Source of the DNA: Constrictibacter sp. MBR-5 | GTDB taxonomy: Bacteria; Pseudomonadota; Alphaproteobacteria; JAJUGE01 | NCBI RefSeq assembly: GCF_040549485.1 | Contig: NZ_JBEPTK010000001.1 | Span: 248,001-312,000 of the forward strand | DNA: 64,000 nt | Reading direction: 5' to 3' | Shown: in pieces, positions 37,656 through 46,318 of the stretch | How positions within the stretch are numbered: the first letter of the stretch is position 1 | Layout of the letters: each line of letters starts with the position of its first letter | Made by a program: the position numbers and the translations under genes | Notes under the pieces: generated by a model | Told to the model about the DNA's origin: nothing | The model's input: only the letters and a program-made list of their open reading frames with translations | Databases searched by the model: none

Positions 37656-38009
37656 ATGAGCAGCACGAGCATCGCCAGCAGGATCGCCAGCCGCGCGTCG
37701 CGCGTCGGTCTCGCGGTGGTCGCCGCCCTCGCCTTCACGGCCCTCGCCGCACCGGCCGAGGCCGGCGGGCGCGGCCACGATCGCGACTGGCGCGACGGCC
37801 GTCACCACGGCCGCCATTACGACCGCCACGATCACCACCGGCACAAGAAGCACTGGCGCGGCCGCGGACGCGACCGCGAGGTGCATCACTATTATCACGG
37901 CCGCCCGCGGGTGATTTACCGCGACCCGCCGCCGGTCGTGTACCACGCGCCGCCGCGGCACTATTACGGCCGGCCCGAGGTGAACGTGGTCCTGCCGCTG
38001 CGCTTCTGA
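37656..38009 (+). CDS. Small secreted His/Arg-rich protein
   Basis: A 117-residue protein with a classic signal peptide: basic N-terminus, hydrophobic core [16 protein letters not shown] and an AEA-type cleavage site near residue 36. The mature part is packed with His, Arg, Asp and Gly, then a Pro/Tyr stretch ([17 protein letters not shown]) and a hydrophobic end. Such proteins are often called RcnB-like or metal-binding, but no conserved domain is certain. AAGGAG precedes the ATG. It stands alone between two terminators. Confidence 0.75.
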   Translation: MSSTSIASRIASRASRVGLAVVAALAFTALAAPAEAGGRGHDRDWRDGRHHGRHYDRHDHHRHKKHWRGRGRDREVHHYYHGRPRVIYRDPPPVVYHAPPRHYYGRPEVNVVLPLRF

Positions 38010-38080
38010 GCGCTTCGATCGGCTTCGCACCGGCAGGATGACGGGACCGCGGCGGGGGCCTCTCCGAAACGGGGAGTTCG

Positions 38081-38109
38081 TTGACTTGCCCCCGCCGCGT
38101 CCCTATCTT
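38081..38109 (+). promoter_or_regulatory. Sigma-70 promoter of rpmJ
   Basis: TTGACT (38081-38086) and TATCTT (38104-38109) are separated by 17 nt. The start codon of rpmJ is 46 nt beyond the -10 box. The -10 box is identical to that of the rpoH promoter. Confidence 0.75.
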
Positions 38110-38154
38110 CCGCGGCCGAAGCGGCGAGACCGCCAACAGGACAGAGACGGGACA

Positions 38155-38280
38155 ATGAAGATCGTTCGTTCGCTGAAGACGCTGAAGTCCCGTCACAAGG
38201 ACTGCCGTCTGATCCGCCGCAAGGGCCGCATGTACGTCATCAACAAGACGAACCCGCGGTTCAAGGCGCGCCAGGGCTGA
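38155..38280 (+). CDS. rpmJ: Ribosomal protein L36 (bL36)
   Basis: Ribosomal protein bL36 of 41 residues, rich in Lys and Arg, starting [17 protein letters not shown] and ending with NPRFKARQG. Only one Cys remains, so it is the zinc-free type. In alphaproteobacteria this form is the normal one and is encoded outside the main ribosomal operons. A longer in-frame ORF upstream is rejected because a strong promoter lies inside it. A terminator follows the stop by 36 nt, giving a monocistronic unit. Confidence 0.95.
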   Translation: MKIVRSLKTLKSRHKDCRLIRRKGRMYVINKTNPRFKARQG

Positions 38281-38316
38281 GGCCCGGCGACTTCCGGGAC
38301 GACTTCGACGTCGAAG

Positions 38317-38338
38317 CCGCGCCGGAAGGCGCGGTTTT
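38317..38338 (+). terminator. Intrinsic terminator of rpmJ
   Basis: CCGCGCC (38317-38323), loop GGAA, GGCGCGG (38328-38334) and then TTTT. This is a complete rho-independent terminator. Confidence 0.9.
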
Positions 38339-38395
38339 CATTTGTGCATCAAGCGCCTATGCTGTGACGGTTAATTCCGGTCGCGAGGCGCCACC

Positions 38396-39883
38396 ATGAA
38401 GATGCCCGATCCGGACGCGTCGGTCCTGGCGCGCCGCGACGCACTGGTCGCCGCACTGCGCGCGATCGTGCCCGGCGAAGGCGTCATCGACGACGAGTCC
38501 GCGCGCCGCGCCTACGAGAGCGACGGCCTGACCGCCTATCGCACCCTGCCGATGATCGTCGTCCTGCCGGAGACGGTCGAGCAGGTGTCCCAGGTGCTGG
38601 CCTACTGCCACCGGGAAGGCGTGAAGGTCGTGCCGCGCGGCGCCGGCACCTCGCTGTCCGGCGGCGCCCTGCCGCTCGCCGACGGCGTGCTGCTGGGCCT
38701 GGGCAAGTTCAACCGCGTGCTGGAGATCGACTACGCCAACCGCTGCGCCGTGGTGCAGCCGGGCGTCACGAATCTCGGCATCTCGACGGCCGTCGCCGAC
38801 GACGGCTTCTATTACGCGCCGGACCCGTCCAGCCAGATCGCCTGCACCATCGGCGGCAACGTCGCGGAGAATTCCGGCGGCGTGCACTGCCTGAAATACG
38901 GCCTGACGACCAACAACATCCTCGGCATCGAGATGGTCACCATGGACGGCGAGGTGATCCGCCTCGGCGGCCGCCACATGGAGGCCGAGGGCTACGACCT
39001 GCTCGGCGTGATGACGGGGTCGGAGGGGCTGCTCGGCGTCGTCACCGAGGTCACGGTGCGCATCCTGCCGAAGCCGGCGACGGCGCGCGCCCTGCTGATC
39101 GGCTTCCCGTCGAGCGAGAGCGGCGGCGACTGCGTCGCGGCGATCATCGGCGCCGGCATCATCCCCGGCGGCATGGAGATGATGGACCGCCCGGCGATCC
39201 ACGCGGCCGAGGCCTTCGTCCATGCGGGCTACCCGCTCGACGTCGGGGCGCTGCTGATCGTCGAACTCGACGGCCCGCCGGCCGAGGTCGACCATCTGAT
39301 CGAGGTCGTACGGTCCATCGCCGAGCAGCGCGGCGCCGTCTCGCTGCGCATCTCGAACAGCGAGGAGGAGCGGCTGGCCTTCTGGGCCGGGCGCAAGGCC
39401 GCCTTCCCGGCCGTCGGCCGCATCTCGCCCGACTATTACTGCATGGACGGCACGATCCCGCGCCGCCGCCTGCCCGACGTGCTGAACCGCATCACCCAGC
39501 TGTCCGAGCAGTACGGCCTGGGCGTGGCCAACGTCTTCCACGCGGGAGACGGCAACCTGCACCCGCTGATCCTCTACGACGCCAACAAGCCGGGTGAACT
39601 CGACAAGGCCGAGTCCTTCGGCTCCGACATCCTGCGCCTCTGCGTCGAGGTCGGCGGCGTGCTGACCGGCGAGCACGGCGTCGGGGTCGAGAAGCGCGAC
39701 CTGATGCCGGCGATGTTCACCGAGGACGACCTGAAGCAGCAACAGCGCCTGAAATGCGCCTTCGACCCGAAGCAGCTGCTCAATCCCGGCAAGGTCTTCC
39801 CGACGCTGCACCGCTGCGCCGAACTCGGCCGCATGCACATCAGCGGCGGCCGCGTGCCGTTTCCCGAACTGCCGCGATTCTGA
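38396..39883 (+). CDS. glcD: GlcD, FAD subunit of glycolate oxidase
   Basis: FAD-linked oxidase subunit of the membrane-associated glycolate dehydrogenase, converting glycolate to glyoxylate; 495 residues. The PCMH-type FAD domain has VVPRGAGTSLSGGALPL near residues 80-97 and GGNVAENSGGVHCLKYG; the C-terminal cap holds HAGDGNLHPLILYD and GEHGVGVEKRD. It is the first gene of glcDEF. The promoter is not evident in the short gap after the rpmJ terminator. A palindromic element separates it from glcE. Confidence 0.95.
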   Translation: MKMPDPDASVLARRDALVAALRAIVPGEGVIDDESARRAYESDGLTAYRTLPMIVVLPETVEQVSQVLAYCHREGVKVVPRGAGTSLSGGALPLADGVLLGLGKFNRVLEIDYANRCAVVQPGVTNLGISTAVADDGFYYAPDPSSQIACTIGGNVAENSGGVHCLKYGLTTNNILGIEMVTMDGEVIRLGGRHMEAEGYDLLGVMTGSEGLLGVVTEVTVRILPKPATARALLIGFPSSESGGDCVAAIIGAGIIPGGMEMMDRPAIHAAEAFVHAGYPLDVGALLIVELDGPPAEVDHLIEVVRSIAEQRGAVSLRISNSEEERLAFWAGRKAAFPAVGRISPDYYCMDGTIPRRRLPDVLNRITQLSEQYGLGVANVFHAGDGNLHPLILYDANKPGELDKAESFGSDILRLCVEVGGVLTGEHGVGVEKRDLMPAMFTEDDLKQQQRLKCAFDPKQLLNPGKVFPTLHRCAELGRMHISGGRVPFPELPRF

Positions 39884-39924
39884 TGGGCGGCGTGCTGCAC
39901 GTTTCCGCCGCGACATTCGCTCCT

Positions 39925-40016
39925 CCGTCATTGCGAGCCGAAGGCGAAGCAACCCAGGGCCGGCGCACAGGCCGTGGCCCTGGGTTGCTTCGTCGCTGCG
40001 CTCCTCGCAATGACGG
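39925..40016. repeat. Palindromic repeat A2 inside the glc operon
   Basis: Terminal arms 39925-39937 (CCGTCATTGCGAG) and 40004-40016 are perfect inverted repeats, and inner arms GCAACCCAGGG / CCCTGGGTTGC also pair. It is nearly identical to A1 at 29343-29450 except for the central loop. It occupies most of the 175-bp gap between glcD and glcE. Confidence 0.85.
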
Positions 40017-40058
40017 GATGGAAAGGCCCCCTCGTAAACTCCGTACGCTTGGCGCCGC

Positions 40059-41288
40059 ATGACGACGATCCACTCCCCAGCCGACGCCCGGGAGGTCCTG
40101 GAACTGGTCCGGTCCGCCGTGGCGGACGAGGTTCCCGCCGAAATCGTCGGTACCGGCACGAAGCGCGCGCTCGGCCGGCCGATGGCCGTGGAACGGCGCA
40201 TTGCACTGCACCGCCTGTCCGGCATCGTCGACTACGAGCCCGAGGAGCTGGTCCTGACGGCGGCCGCCGGCACGCCGCTGCGCGAGATCGAGGCCGCCCT
40301 CGCCGAACGCCGCCAGATGATGGCGTTCGAGCCGATCGACTACGGCCCGCTGCTGGGCGGCGAGCCCGGCGCGGGGACGATCGGCGGCCTGCTCGCCTGC
40401 AACCTGGCCGGCCCGCGCCGGGTGAAGATGGGTGCGGCGCGCGACCATTTCCTGGGGGCCGCCTGCGTCACCGGCCGCGGCGAAGCAGTGAAGACCGGCG
40501 GCAAGGTGGTGAAGAACGTCACAGGCTACGATCTCTGCAAGCTGCTCGCCGGCTCCTGGGGCACGCTGACCGTGATGACCGAGGTGACGATCAAGGTCCT
40601 GCCGGCGCCCGAGGACGTGCGCACCCTGCTGCTGCACCGGCTGGACGACCGTGCGGCGGTGGCCGCCATGACGGTCGCGATGCAGAGCGCGCACGAGGTC
40701 TCGGGTGCGGCGCACCTGCCCGCCGACACCACCGGCGACCTGGGCATGGCGCGGGTCAGCGGCGCCGGCACCGCGGTCACCGCCCTGCGCCTCGAAGGCT
40801 TCGGCCCGTCGGTGCGCGCCCGCGTCCAGGCGCTCGGCGCCGAACTCGCCGCGTTCGGCGACGGCACGGAACTGGACGCCGTGCCGTCGCGGGCGCTGTG
40901 GCGGTCGATCCGCGACGTCGAGGCCTTCTCCTCGCTTTGGGACCGGCCGGTCTGGCGCCTGTCGGTGCCGCCCGCCGCCGGGGCGGAGGTCGCCGAGGCG
41001 ATCCGCACCCAGGTCGACTGCCGCATCCTGTTCGACTGGGCGGGCGGCCTGCTGTGGGTGGCACCCGTCGCCGAACCCGGCAGCGATCTCGGCCAAGCCG
41101 CGATCCGCCTCGCCGTCTCCACGTCCGGCGGCCATGCCACCCTGATCCGGGCATCGGCCGAGTATCGCGACGCGCTCGACGTCTTCCAGCCGCCCGCGGC
41201 CGGCGCCGCCGCCCTGTCGCGCCGGGTCAAGGAGGCCTTCGACCCGACCCGAATCCTGAACCGTGGCCGCATGTACCGGGACGTCTGA
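40059..41288 (+). CDS. glcE: GlcE, second FAD-binding subunit of glycolate oxidase
   Basis: FAD-binding subunit of 409 residues. The PCMH-type half carries GAGTIGGLLACNLAGPRRVKMGAAR (a family region), followed by TGRGEAVKTGGKVVKNVTGYDLCKL, which is diagnostic for GlcE. The gene starts 175 bp after glcD, beyond the palindrome A2, and ends 2 bp before glcF. The ribosome site is weak, so its expression level may depend on the upstream element. Together with GlcD and GlcF it forms the glycolate dehydrogenase complex. Confidence 0.93.
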   Translation: MTTIHSPADAREVLELVRSAVADEVPAEIVGTGTKRALGRPMAVERRIALHRLSGIVDYEPEELVLTAAAGTPLREIEAALAERRQMMAFEPIDYGPLLGGEPGAGTIGGLLACNLAGPRRVKMGAARDHFLGAACVTGRGEAVKTGGKVVKNVTGYDLCKLLAGSWGTLTVMTEVTIKVLPAPEDVRTLLLHRLDDRAAVAAMTVAMQSAHEVSGAAHLPADTTGDLGMARVSGAGTAVTALRLEGFGPSVRARVQALGAELAAFGDGTELDAVPSRALWRSIRDVEAFSSLWDRPVWRLSVPPAAGAEVAEAIRTQVDCRILFDWAGGLLWVAPVAEPGSDLGQAAIRLAVSTSGGHATLIRASAEYRDALDVFQPPAAGAAALSRRVKEAFDPTRILNRGRMYRDV

Positions 41289-41290
41289 CG

Positions 41291-42691
41291 ATGCAGACAC
41301 GCTTCACGGCCGCCCAGCTCGCCGACCCGGACACGCGCGAATCGGAGAAGATCCTCCGCGCCTGCGTGCATTGCGGCTTCTGCACCGCGACCTGCCCGAC
41401 CTACGTCCTGCTCGGCGACGAACTCGACAGCCCGCGCGGCCGCATCTACCTGATGAAGGAGATGCTGGAGAAGGGCGGCAAGCCGACCGACGAGACGGTG
41501 CGCCACGTCGACCGCTGTCTCTCCTGCCTGTCCTGCATGACGACCTGCCCCTCGGGCGTCCACTACCAGCATCTGGTCGATCACGGGCGGACCTATATCG
41601 AGCAGAACTACAGCCGCTCGCTGCCCGACCGGTTCGTGCGCGGCATGCTGTCGACGGTGCTGCCGCGGCCGTTCCTGTCGCGCCTGTCGCTGATCGGCGC
41701 CTGGTTCGCCAGGCCGCTGGCGCCGGTCATGCCGCCGCGCCTGTCCGCGATGCTGCGCATGGCGCCGCGCGCCCTGCCCGCGCCGTCGCCGGTCGACCGG
41801 CCGCAGGTCTTCCCGGCCGCGGGCGAGCGCCGGATGCGCGTGGCCCTGCTTACCGGCTGCGTCCAGCAGGTGGTGGCGCCGTCGATCAACGAGGCGACGA
41901 TCCGCCTGCTGACGCGCCACGGCGCCGAGGTCGTGGTGGCACGGGGTGCCGGCTGCTGCGGCGCCCTCTCGCACCATCTCGGCAAGGAGAGCCCGTCGCA
42001 CCGCTATGCCCGCGCCAACATCGCCGCCTGGATGCGCGAGATCGACGGCGAGGGCCTGGACGCCATCGTCATCAACGCGTCCGGCTGCGGCACCCAGGTG
42101 AAGGATTACGGCTTCATGTTCCGCGAGGACCCGAAATGGTCCGAGCGGGCGGCGAAGGTCGCCGCCCTGACGCGCGACGTGACCGAGGTGATGACGACCC
42201 TGGGCCTCGCCGAGCCAGCGCCGTTCGCGCGGCCGGTTCTCGCCTACCACTCCGCCTGCTCGATGCAGCACGGCCAGCAGATCCGCCGCGAGCCGGTGGC
42301 GCTGCTCCAGGCCGCCGGCTTCGAGGTGCGCACCGTGCCCGAGGGCCATATCTGCTGCGGCTCCGCCGGCACCTACAACCTGCTGCAGCCCGAGATCGCG
42401 ACCCGCCTGCGCGACCGCAAGGTGGCGAACATCGAACGCACGGCCGCGGATGCGGTCGCCACCGGCAACATCGGCTGCATCAACCAGATCGCCTCGGGCA
42501 CCGGCACGCCAGTGGTGCACACGGTCGAACTGCTCGACTGGGCCACGGGCGGGCCTCGGCCGCAGTCCCTCGCGTGGAGCGCACCGGACGACGCCACGGC
42601 ACCCGAACATCCATCCGCGCCGCCGCCGGCCCCCGGCCAGTCCGATCTCAATCCCCGCTTCAGCGGTGGTGCCAACCCCTCAGCCGCATAG
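41291..42691 (+). CDS. glcF: GlcF, iron-sulfur subunit of glycolate oxidase
   Basis: Iron-sulfur subunit that passes electrons from the flavin subunits to the membrane; 466 residues. Two 4Fe-4S motifs are present (CVHCGFCTATCPT near residue 25 and CLSCLSCMTTCPSG near residue 77), followed by two CCG-type domains: LTGCVQQV with GAGCCGALSHH, and HSACSMQHG with HICCGSAGTYN. The C-terminal 40 residues are Pro/Ala-rich and unusual compared with typical GlcF. The ATG at 41291 follows glcE by 2 bp, so they are translated together. Confidence 0.94.
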   Translation: MQTRFTAAQLADPDTRESEKILRACVHCGFCTATCPTYVLLGDELDSPRGRIYLMKEMLEKGGKPTDETVRHVDRCLSCLSCMTTCPSGVHYQHLVDHGRTYIEQNYSRSLPDRFVRGMLSTVLPRPFLSRLSLIGAWFARPLAPVMPPRLSAMLRMAPRALPAPSPVDRPQVFPAAGERRMRVALLTGCVQQVVAPSINEATIRLLTRHGAEVVVARGAGCCGALSHHLGKESPSHRYARANIAAWMREIDGEGLDAIVINASGCGTQVKDYGFMFREDPKWSERAAKVAALTRDVTEVMTTLGLAEPAPFARPVLAYHSACSMQHGQQIRREPVALLQAAGFEVRTVPEGHICCGSAGTYNLLQPEIATRLRDRKVANIERTAADAVATGNIGCINQIASGTGTPVVHTVELLDWATGGPRPQSLAWSAPDDATAPEHPSAPPPAPGQSDLNPRFSGGANPSAA

Positions 42692-42699
42692 AGCCTCCC

Positions 42700-43206
42700 A
42701 TGTGTACCGGAGATGTTCTGTCCTGGCTCTGCCTGGCCGATACAGCGCGACTAATTCTGATGTTGATGGCGATGGCGTTTACGGCCGCCCTTATTTGGTC
42801 ATGGTACAATATTCACAACAATGTTGTCGCACATAGACAATCTATCTATAAATGGCTTGGTGTAGTTATACTTATTCTTCCAGGATCTCTCACAAGAACC
42901 GGGGCAATACACTCTAGACGATTCCTTATATTTCTCATTCTGACGGGATTGTCTGTTGCCTCCTCTCTCTTATTGGATGACTCGCTCCGGTGCGCGCGTG
43001 CTTCTGCGAACGGGATGCCTGGACCGGGAGCGAATTCGCCTGAGAGTGCGGCATACGCAGGCGGGATCAGACAGCCAGATCGTAAGTGCAAATTTCCGGC
43101 AAAGGTGACGCAACACAGAAATAGTCCAGGCGTTGGTTCCAATACCAAAGCCGAAGCAGGCGCACCCTTACCGCGATCAGACATTTTCCCTAGTGACGGG
43201 CCCTAA
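42700..43206 (+). CDS. Low-GC orphan membrane ORF
   Basis: A 168-residue ORF that I do not recognise. Three hydrophobic stretches lie in the first 95 residues (LILMLMAMAFTAALIWSW, WLGVVILILPG and FLIFLILTGLSVASSLLL); the remaining 70 residues are polar. The DNA is about 42 % GC at 42781-42960, against about 70 % around it, and codons such as ATA and TTA are common. This suggests recent acquisition. No good ribosome site precedes the ATG, so expression is doubtful. It follows glcF by 8 bp and could be an insertion relic. Confidence 0.4.
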   Translation: MCTGDVLSWLCLADTARLILMLMAMAFTAALIWSWYNIHNNVVAHRQSIYKWLGVVILILPGSLTRTGAIHSRRFLIFLILTGLSVASSLLLDDSLRCARASANGMPGPGANSPESAAYAGGIRQPDRKCKFPAKVTQHRNSPGVGSNTKAEAGAPLPRSDIFPSDGP

Positions 43207-43230
43207 TCGCGCCGCCAGCGCTCGATTCCG

Positions 43231-44142
43231 TCAAAGCAAGGCCAGCGCATCGCGCAGGCGCGGCGCGGCGAAGTCGAGAAACACCCGCATCTTCGAGGGG
43301 AGCGCGCCGCGGCCGGCGTGCAGCAGGTGGATGGGCGCCGGCTCCGGCTCGAAGTCCGCCAGGACGATGCGCAGCGCCCCCGCACGGACCGTCTCCGCAC
43401 ACTGATAGTGCAGGACGCGGGTGGCACCCACGCCCCGGGCAGCGGCCCAGACCGCCGCCTCGGCCGTCGAGACGGAGAGGCGCGGCCGGATCGGCACGTC
43501 GACCGTCCGGCCCGTCCCGCCCGGCCGGAACGACCAGGTCGCGGCGGGCGACAGGAAGTCGAAACTGACGCAGGGCAGCCGGGCCAGGTCGCCCGGCGCC
43601 TGGGGCGTGCCGTGCGCGGCGAGCAGCGTCGGGCTGGCGCAGACGACCCGCCGCATCGTGCCGACGCGCGTCGCCACCATGCTGCTGTCGGGCAGTGCGC
43701 CGATCCGCACCGCCATGTCGACATGATCGTCGACGAAGTGGAGATTGCGGTCCGACAGCAGCAGCCGGACGTCGATTTCCGGATAGGCCGCCAGGAAATC
43801 CGTGACGACGGGCAGGATGTGCAACCGGCCGAAGAGGACGGGCGCCGTCAGGATCAGTTCGCCGCGCGGCGCCTGGAATTCGCCCGCAGCGACGCGCTCG
43901 GTCTCGTCGATCTCCTCCAGGATCCGCCGGGCCGAAGCGACGTAGGCAGTTCCCGCCTCGGTCGGCGCCACCCGCCGCGTCGTGCGGACCAGCAGCCGGG
44001 TGCCGATGTGCGCCTCGAGTTCGGCGACCTTGCGGCTGACGGTCGCCAGCGGCATGCCGAGATCCCGGCTGGCCGCCGAGAAGCCGCCCTTGTCGACCAC
44101 CCGCAGCAGGATCGCCATCGCTTCGAGCCGGTCCACGATCAT
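43231..44142 (-). CDS. LysR-family transcriptional regulator (CrgA/DmlR-like)
   Basis: LysR-type regulator of 303 residues. The winged HTH is at the N-terminus (LLRVVDKGGFSAASRDLGMPLATVS then LEAHIGTRLLVRTTRRVAPTE), typical of the CrgA/DmlR branch; the rest is the effector domain. The ATG at 44142 gives the canonical MxxDRLEAM start. The pyridoxamine-oxidase-like gene is divergent, 95 bp away, and is the likely target. The effector is unknown. Confidence 0.88.
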   Translation of the reverse strand: MIVDRLEAMAILLRVVDKGGFSAASRDLGMPLATVSRKVAELEAHIGTRLLVRTTRRVAPTEAGTAYVASARRILEEIDETERVAAGEFQAPRGELILTAPVLFGRLHILPVVTDFLAAYPEIDVRLLLSDRNLHFVDDHVDMAVRIGALPDSSMVATRVGTMRRVVCASPTLLAAHGTPQAPGDLARLPCVSFDFLSPAATWSFRPGGTGRTVDVPIRPRLSVSTAEAAVWAAARGVGATRVLHYQCAETVRAGALRIVLADFEPEPAPIHLLHAGRGALPSKMRVFLDFAAPRLRDALALL

Positions 44143-44237
44143 CCCGCCAGATGAGAAATAGCTTCCCGAACTTAGCCGATTATCCCGCACTGCGTTAGCG
44201 GCCATCTTCGCCGGCAGGACAGCCGAAGGAGGCGGAC

Positions 44238-44870
44238 ATGGCTTACGGTTTCCTCGACATCGCCGCGACGCCGAGCGTGCGGGCGGCCCAGGCGGCGATG
44301 GGCGCTGCGCGGAACTGGGAAGACTTCAAGGGCGACCGGGCATTCGACCGGCTGACACCCGACGTGTCGGCCTTCATCGCCGCCCGCGACAGCCTCTACA
44401 TGGCGACGGTCTCCGAGACGGGCTGGCCCTATGTGCAGCACCGCGGTGGTCCGGCCGGCTTCCTCCACGTTCTCGACGACCGGACACTGGCCTTCGCCGA
44501 CTATCGCGGCAATCGCCAGTACATCAGCGTCGGCAATCTGGCGGCGAACGACCGGGCTTCGCTGATCCTGGTGGACTATCCGGCACGAGCGCGCCTGAAG
44601 ATGTATGTGCGGGTGGAGGCGGTCTCGCTCGAGGCCGATCCGGCGCTCGCCGCACGCGTCGCCGTGCCGGGCTATGCGGCCAAGGCGGAGCGGACGCTGC
44701 TGCTGCACCTGGAGGCGTTCGACTGGAACTGCCGGCAGCACATCGTGCCGCGCTTCACGCAGGCCGAGATCGCGGCGGCGGTCGCGCCGCTGCGTGACCG
44801 GCTGGCGGCACTGGAGGCGGAAAACGCCGCGCTGCGGGCGCGGCTTCCGGCCGAGGACGGCGTCGGCTGA
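44238..44870 (+). CDS. Pyridoxamine 5'-phosphate oxidase-like flavin protein
   Basis: A 210-residue split-barrel flavin-binding protein of the pyridoxamine-oxidase-like family. Conserved landmarks are FIAARDSLYMATVSETGWPYVQHRGG and FADYRGNRQYISVGNL, followed by DRASLILVDYPARARLK. The last 30 residues form a coiled coil (LRDRLAALEAENAALRARL). GGAGG precedes the ATG. It is divergent from a LysR gene and could be a quinone- or pyridoxine-related oxidoreductase; the substrate is unknown. Confidence 0.85.
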   Translation: MAYGFLDIAATPSVRAAQAAMGAARNWEDFKGDRAFDRLTPDVSAFIAARDSLYMATVSETGWPYVQHRGGPAGFLHVLDDRTLAFADYRGNRQYISVGNLAANDRASLILVDYPARARLKMYVRVEAVSLEADPALAARVAVPGYAAKAERTLLLHLEAFDWNCRQHIVPRFTQAEIAAAVAPLRDRLAALEAENAALRARLPAEDGVG

Positions 44871-44886
44871 CGGCGTGCCGTCGCGG

Positions 44887-45921
44887 TCAGCCGCCCCAGA
44901 TCCGTCCCAGCACCCGCCGCAGATTCTCGCCCAGATAGCCGCGGACATGCTCCTCGCGCCAGCCGCGCTCCAGCAGGGCCGCCGTCACCCGCGGCAGCTC
45001 GCGGTGCGAGGTGCAGTCGGAAAGGTAGCGCGCCGGGATGTCCTCGCCGAAGGCCCGGTTGAAGCGGTCGATACCCTCCCAGCGGCGCGGCGTCGCCCGC
45101 TCGAAGGCGATCTTGCGCAGGTCGCGGCCGGTCGAGAGGTCGGTGCCGAACGAGACGTGCTCGATGCCCGCAACCTCGACAAGGTATTCGAGGTTGCGGA
45201 CATAGTCGGCGATCGCCGGCTTGGCGCTCGTGTCGCCGTTCCAGCACATCGGCCCGTAGATGCTGGCGCCGATGACGCCGCCCTTGGCGACCAGCGCGCG
45301 GATCAGGTCGTCCGGCTTGTTGCGGGCGAGATCGGTGACCGCGAGCGGGTTGGCGTGGGTGACCAGCACCGGCTGCTCGCTCAGTTCGATCACGTCCATC
45401 GCCGTGCGGTAGCCGACATGGCTGAGGTCGATGGCGATGCCGAGTTCGTTCATCAGCCGCACCGCGTCGCGGCCGAAGCTGGACAGGCCGGCACCTTCGT
45501 CCTCCAGGCAGCCGTCGCCCAGGAAGTTCCGATAGTTATAGGTCGGCTGCATGATCCGCAGGCCGAGCCGGTGGAAGAAGTGCAGCCGGTCGAGCCGGTC
45601 GGCGATCGGCCGCGTGTTCTGCCAGCCCATGACGAGGCCGGTCCGGCCCTCCGCCCGCGCCCGGTCGAAGTCCGCCGCGGTCTCGATGAGGCGCCAGCCG
45701 CTGTCCTTCGCGCCCAGGATGCCGTGCCACTGCGCGACCTGGGCGCAGGCCTCGGGGAAGTCGGCCTCGAAGTGACAGACGGTGACGTTGATCGCGTCGA
45801 TTCCGCCCGCCTTCAGATCCTCCGTCCAGCCGTCGCAGTGATAGACCAGTCCGTCCATCACGAAAGCGTCGCGATGCAGCCGCTCCGCGTCCGTCATTTG
45901 GTCTCTATTCCCGTCGATCAT
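44887..45921 (-). CDS. Membrane-dipeptidase-like metallopeptidase (M19)
   Basis: Peptidase M19 (renal-dipeptidase) family amidohydrolase of 344 residues. Landmarks are the N-terminal DAFVMDGLVYHCDGW replacing the usual HxD region, LMNELGIAIDLSHVGYRT, PVLVTHANPLAV, and HVSFGTDL. The first metal motif (HxD) reads YHCD here, which is a departure. No signal peptide is present, so it is probably cytoplasmic. The ATG at 45921 has no ribosome site; Met9 (45897) is an alternative. The neighbouring VOC gene starts 397 bp away on the same strand. Confidence 0.85.
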   Translation of the reverse strand: MIDGNRDQMTDAERLHRDAFVMDGLVYHCDGWTEDLKAGGIDAINVTVCHFEADFPEACAQVAQWHGILGAKDSGWRLIETAADFDRARAEGRTGLVMGWQNTRPIADRLDRLHFFHRLGLRIMQPTYNYRNFLGDGCLEDEGAGLSSFGRDAVRLMNELGIAIDLSHVGYRTAMDVIELSEQPVLVTHANPLAVTDLARNKPDDLIRALVAKGGVIGASIYGPMCWNGDTSAKPAIADYVRNLEYLVEVAGIEHVSFGTDLSTGRDLRKIAFERATPRRWEGIDRFNRAFGEDIPARYLSDCTSHRELPRVTAALLERGWREEHVRGYLGENLRRVLGRIWGG

Positions 45922-45946
45922 TTAGGATGCGCCGTTCAGTTCTCGT

Positions 45947-46318
45947 TCATCGACGGAAATTAAGCTCGATCTTCACGCCGTTGGGATCGAAGAGGAACAC
46001 TTGCCGGATCTTGCCGCCGGGCACGTCGCGCACTTCGTATTCGATGGCCTTGCCGGACAGTTTGGCCGCGAAGCCGTCGAAATCGTCGGCGCCGAACGCG
46101 ACGTGGTCGATCGTGCCCGTTCCTTCGCCGGCACCGGCGCCGCGTTCGCCGCCGATCAGGTGGATGACCGGCTCGCCGCCGATGTAGAGCCACGCGCCCG
46201 GAAAGGCGAAGTTCGGCCGTTCGCCGAGCTCCAGGCCGATGACGTCGCGGTAGAAGGCGACCGTCTCGTCGAGACGTTCGGTGCGGATGTTCACATGGTC
46301 GAGCGAACTGATGGACAT
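45947..46318 (-). CDS. VOC (glyoxalase/dioxygenase-like) protein
   Basis: A 123-residue vicinal-oxygen-chelate fold protein. The metal ligand positions appear as LDHVNIRT near residue 6, VIHLIGG in the middle and KIELNF at the end; IDHVAFGADDFDGFAAKL starts the second half. Members include glyoxalase I, extradiol dioxygenases and fosfomycin-resistance proteins, and this one cannot be assigned. GGAGGG lies upstream of the ATG at 46318. It is upstream of the dipeptidase gene on the same strand with a 25-bp gap, so they could be cotranscribed. Confidence 0.8.
   Translation of the reverse strand: MSISSLDHVNIRTERLDETVAFYRDVIGLELGERPNFAFPGAWLYIGGEPVIHLIGGERGAGAGEGTGTIDHVAFGADDFDGFAAKLSGKAIEYEVRDVPGGKIRQVFLFDPNGVKIELNFRR

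Noticed and set aside
38357-40225. Long open frame on the strand opposite glcD.
   Set aside because: It is an antisense shadow of glcD with no recognisable domains, and it crosses the palindromic repeat. High GC content keeps such frames open.
40526-42610. A 694-codon open frame opposite glcE and glcF.
   Set aside because: It is antisense to genes with complete FAD and iron-sulfur motifs, and its product has low-complexity shadow composition.
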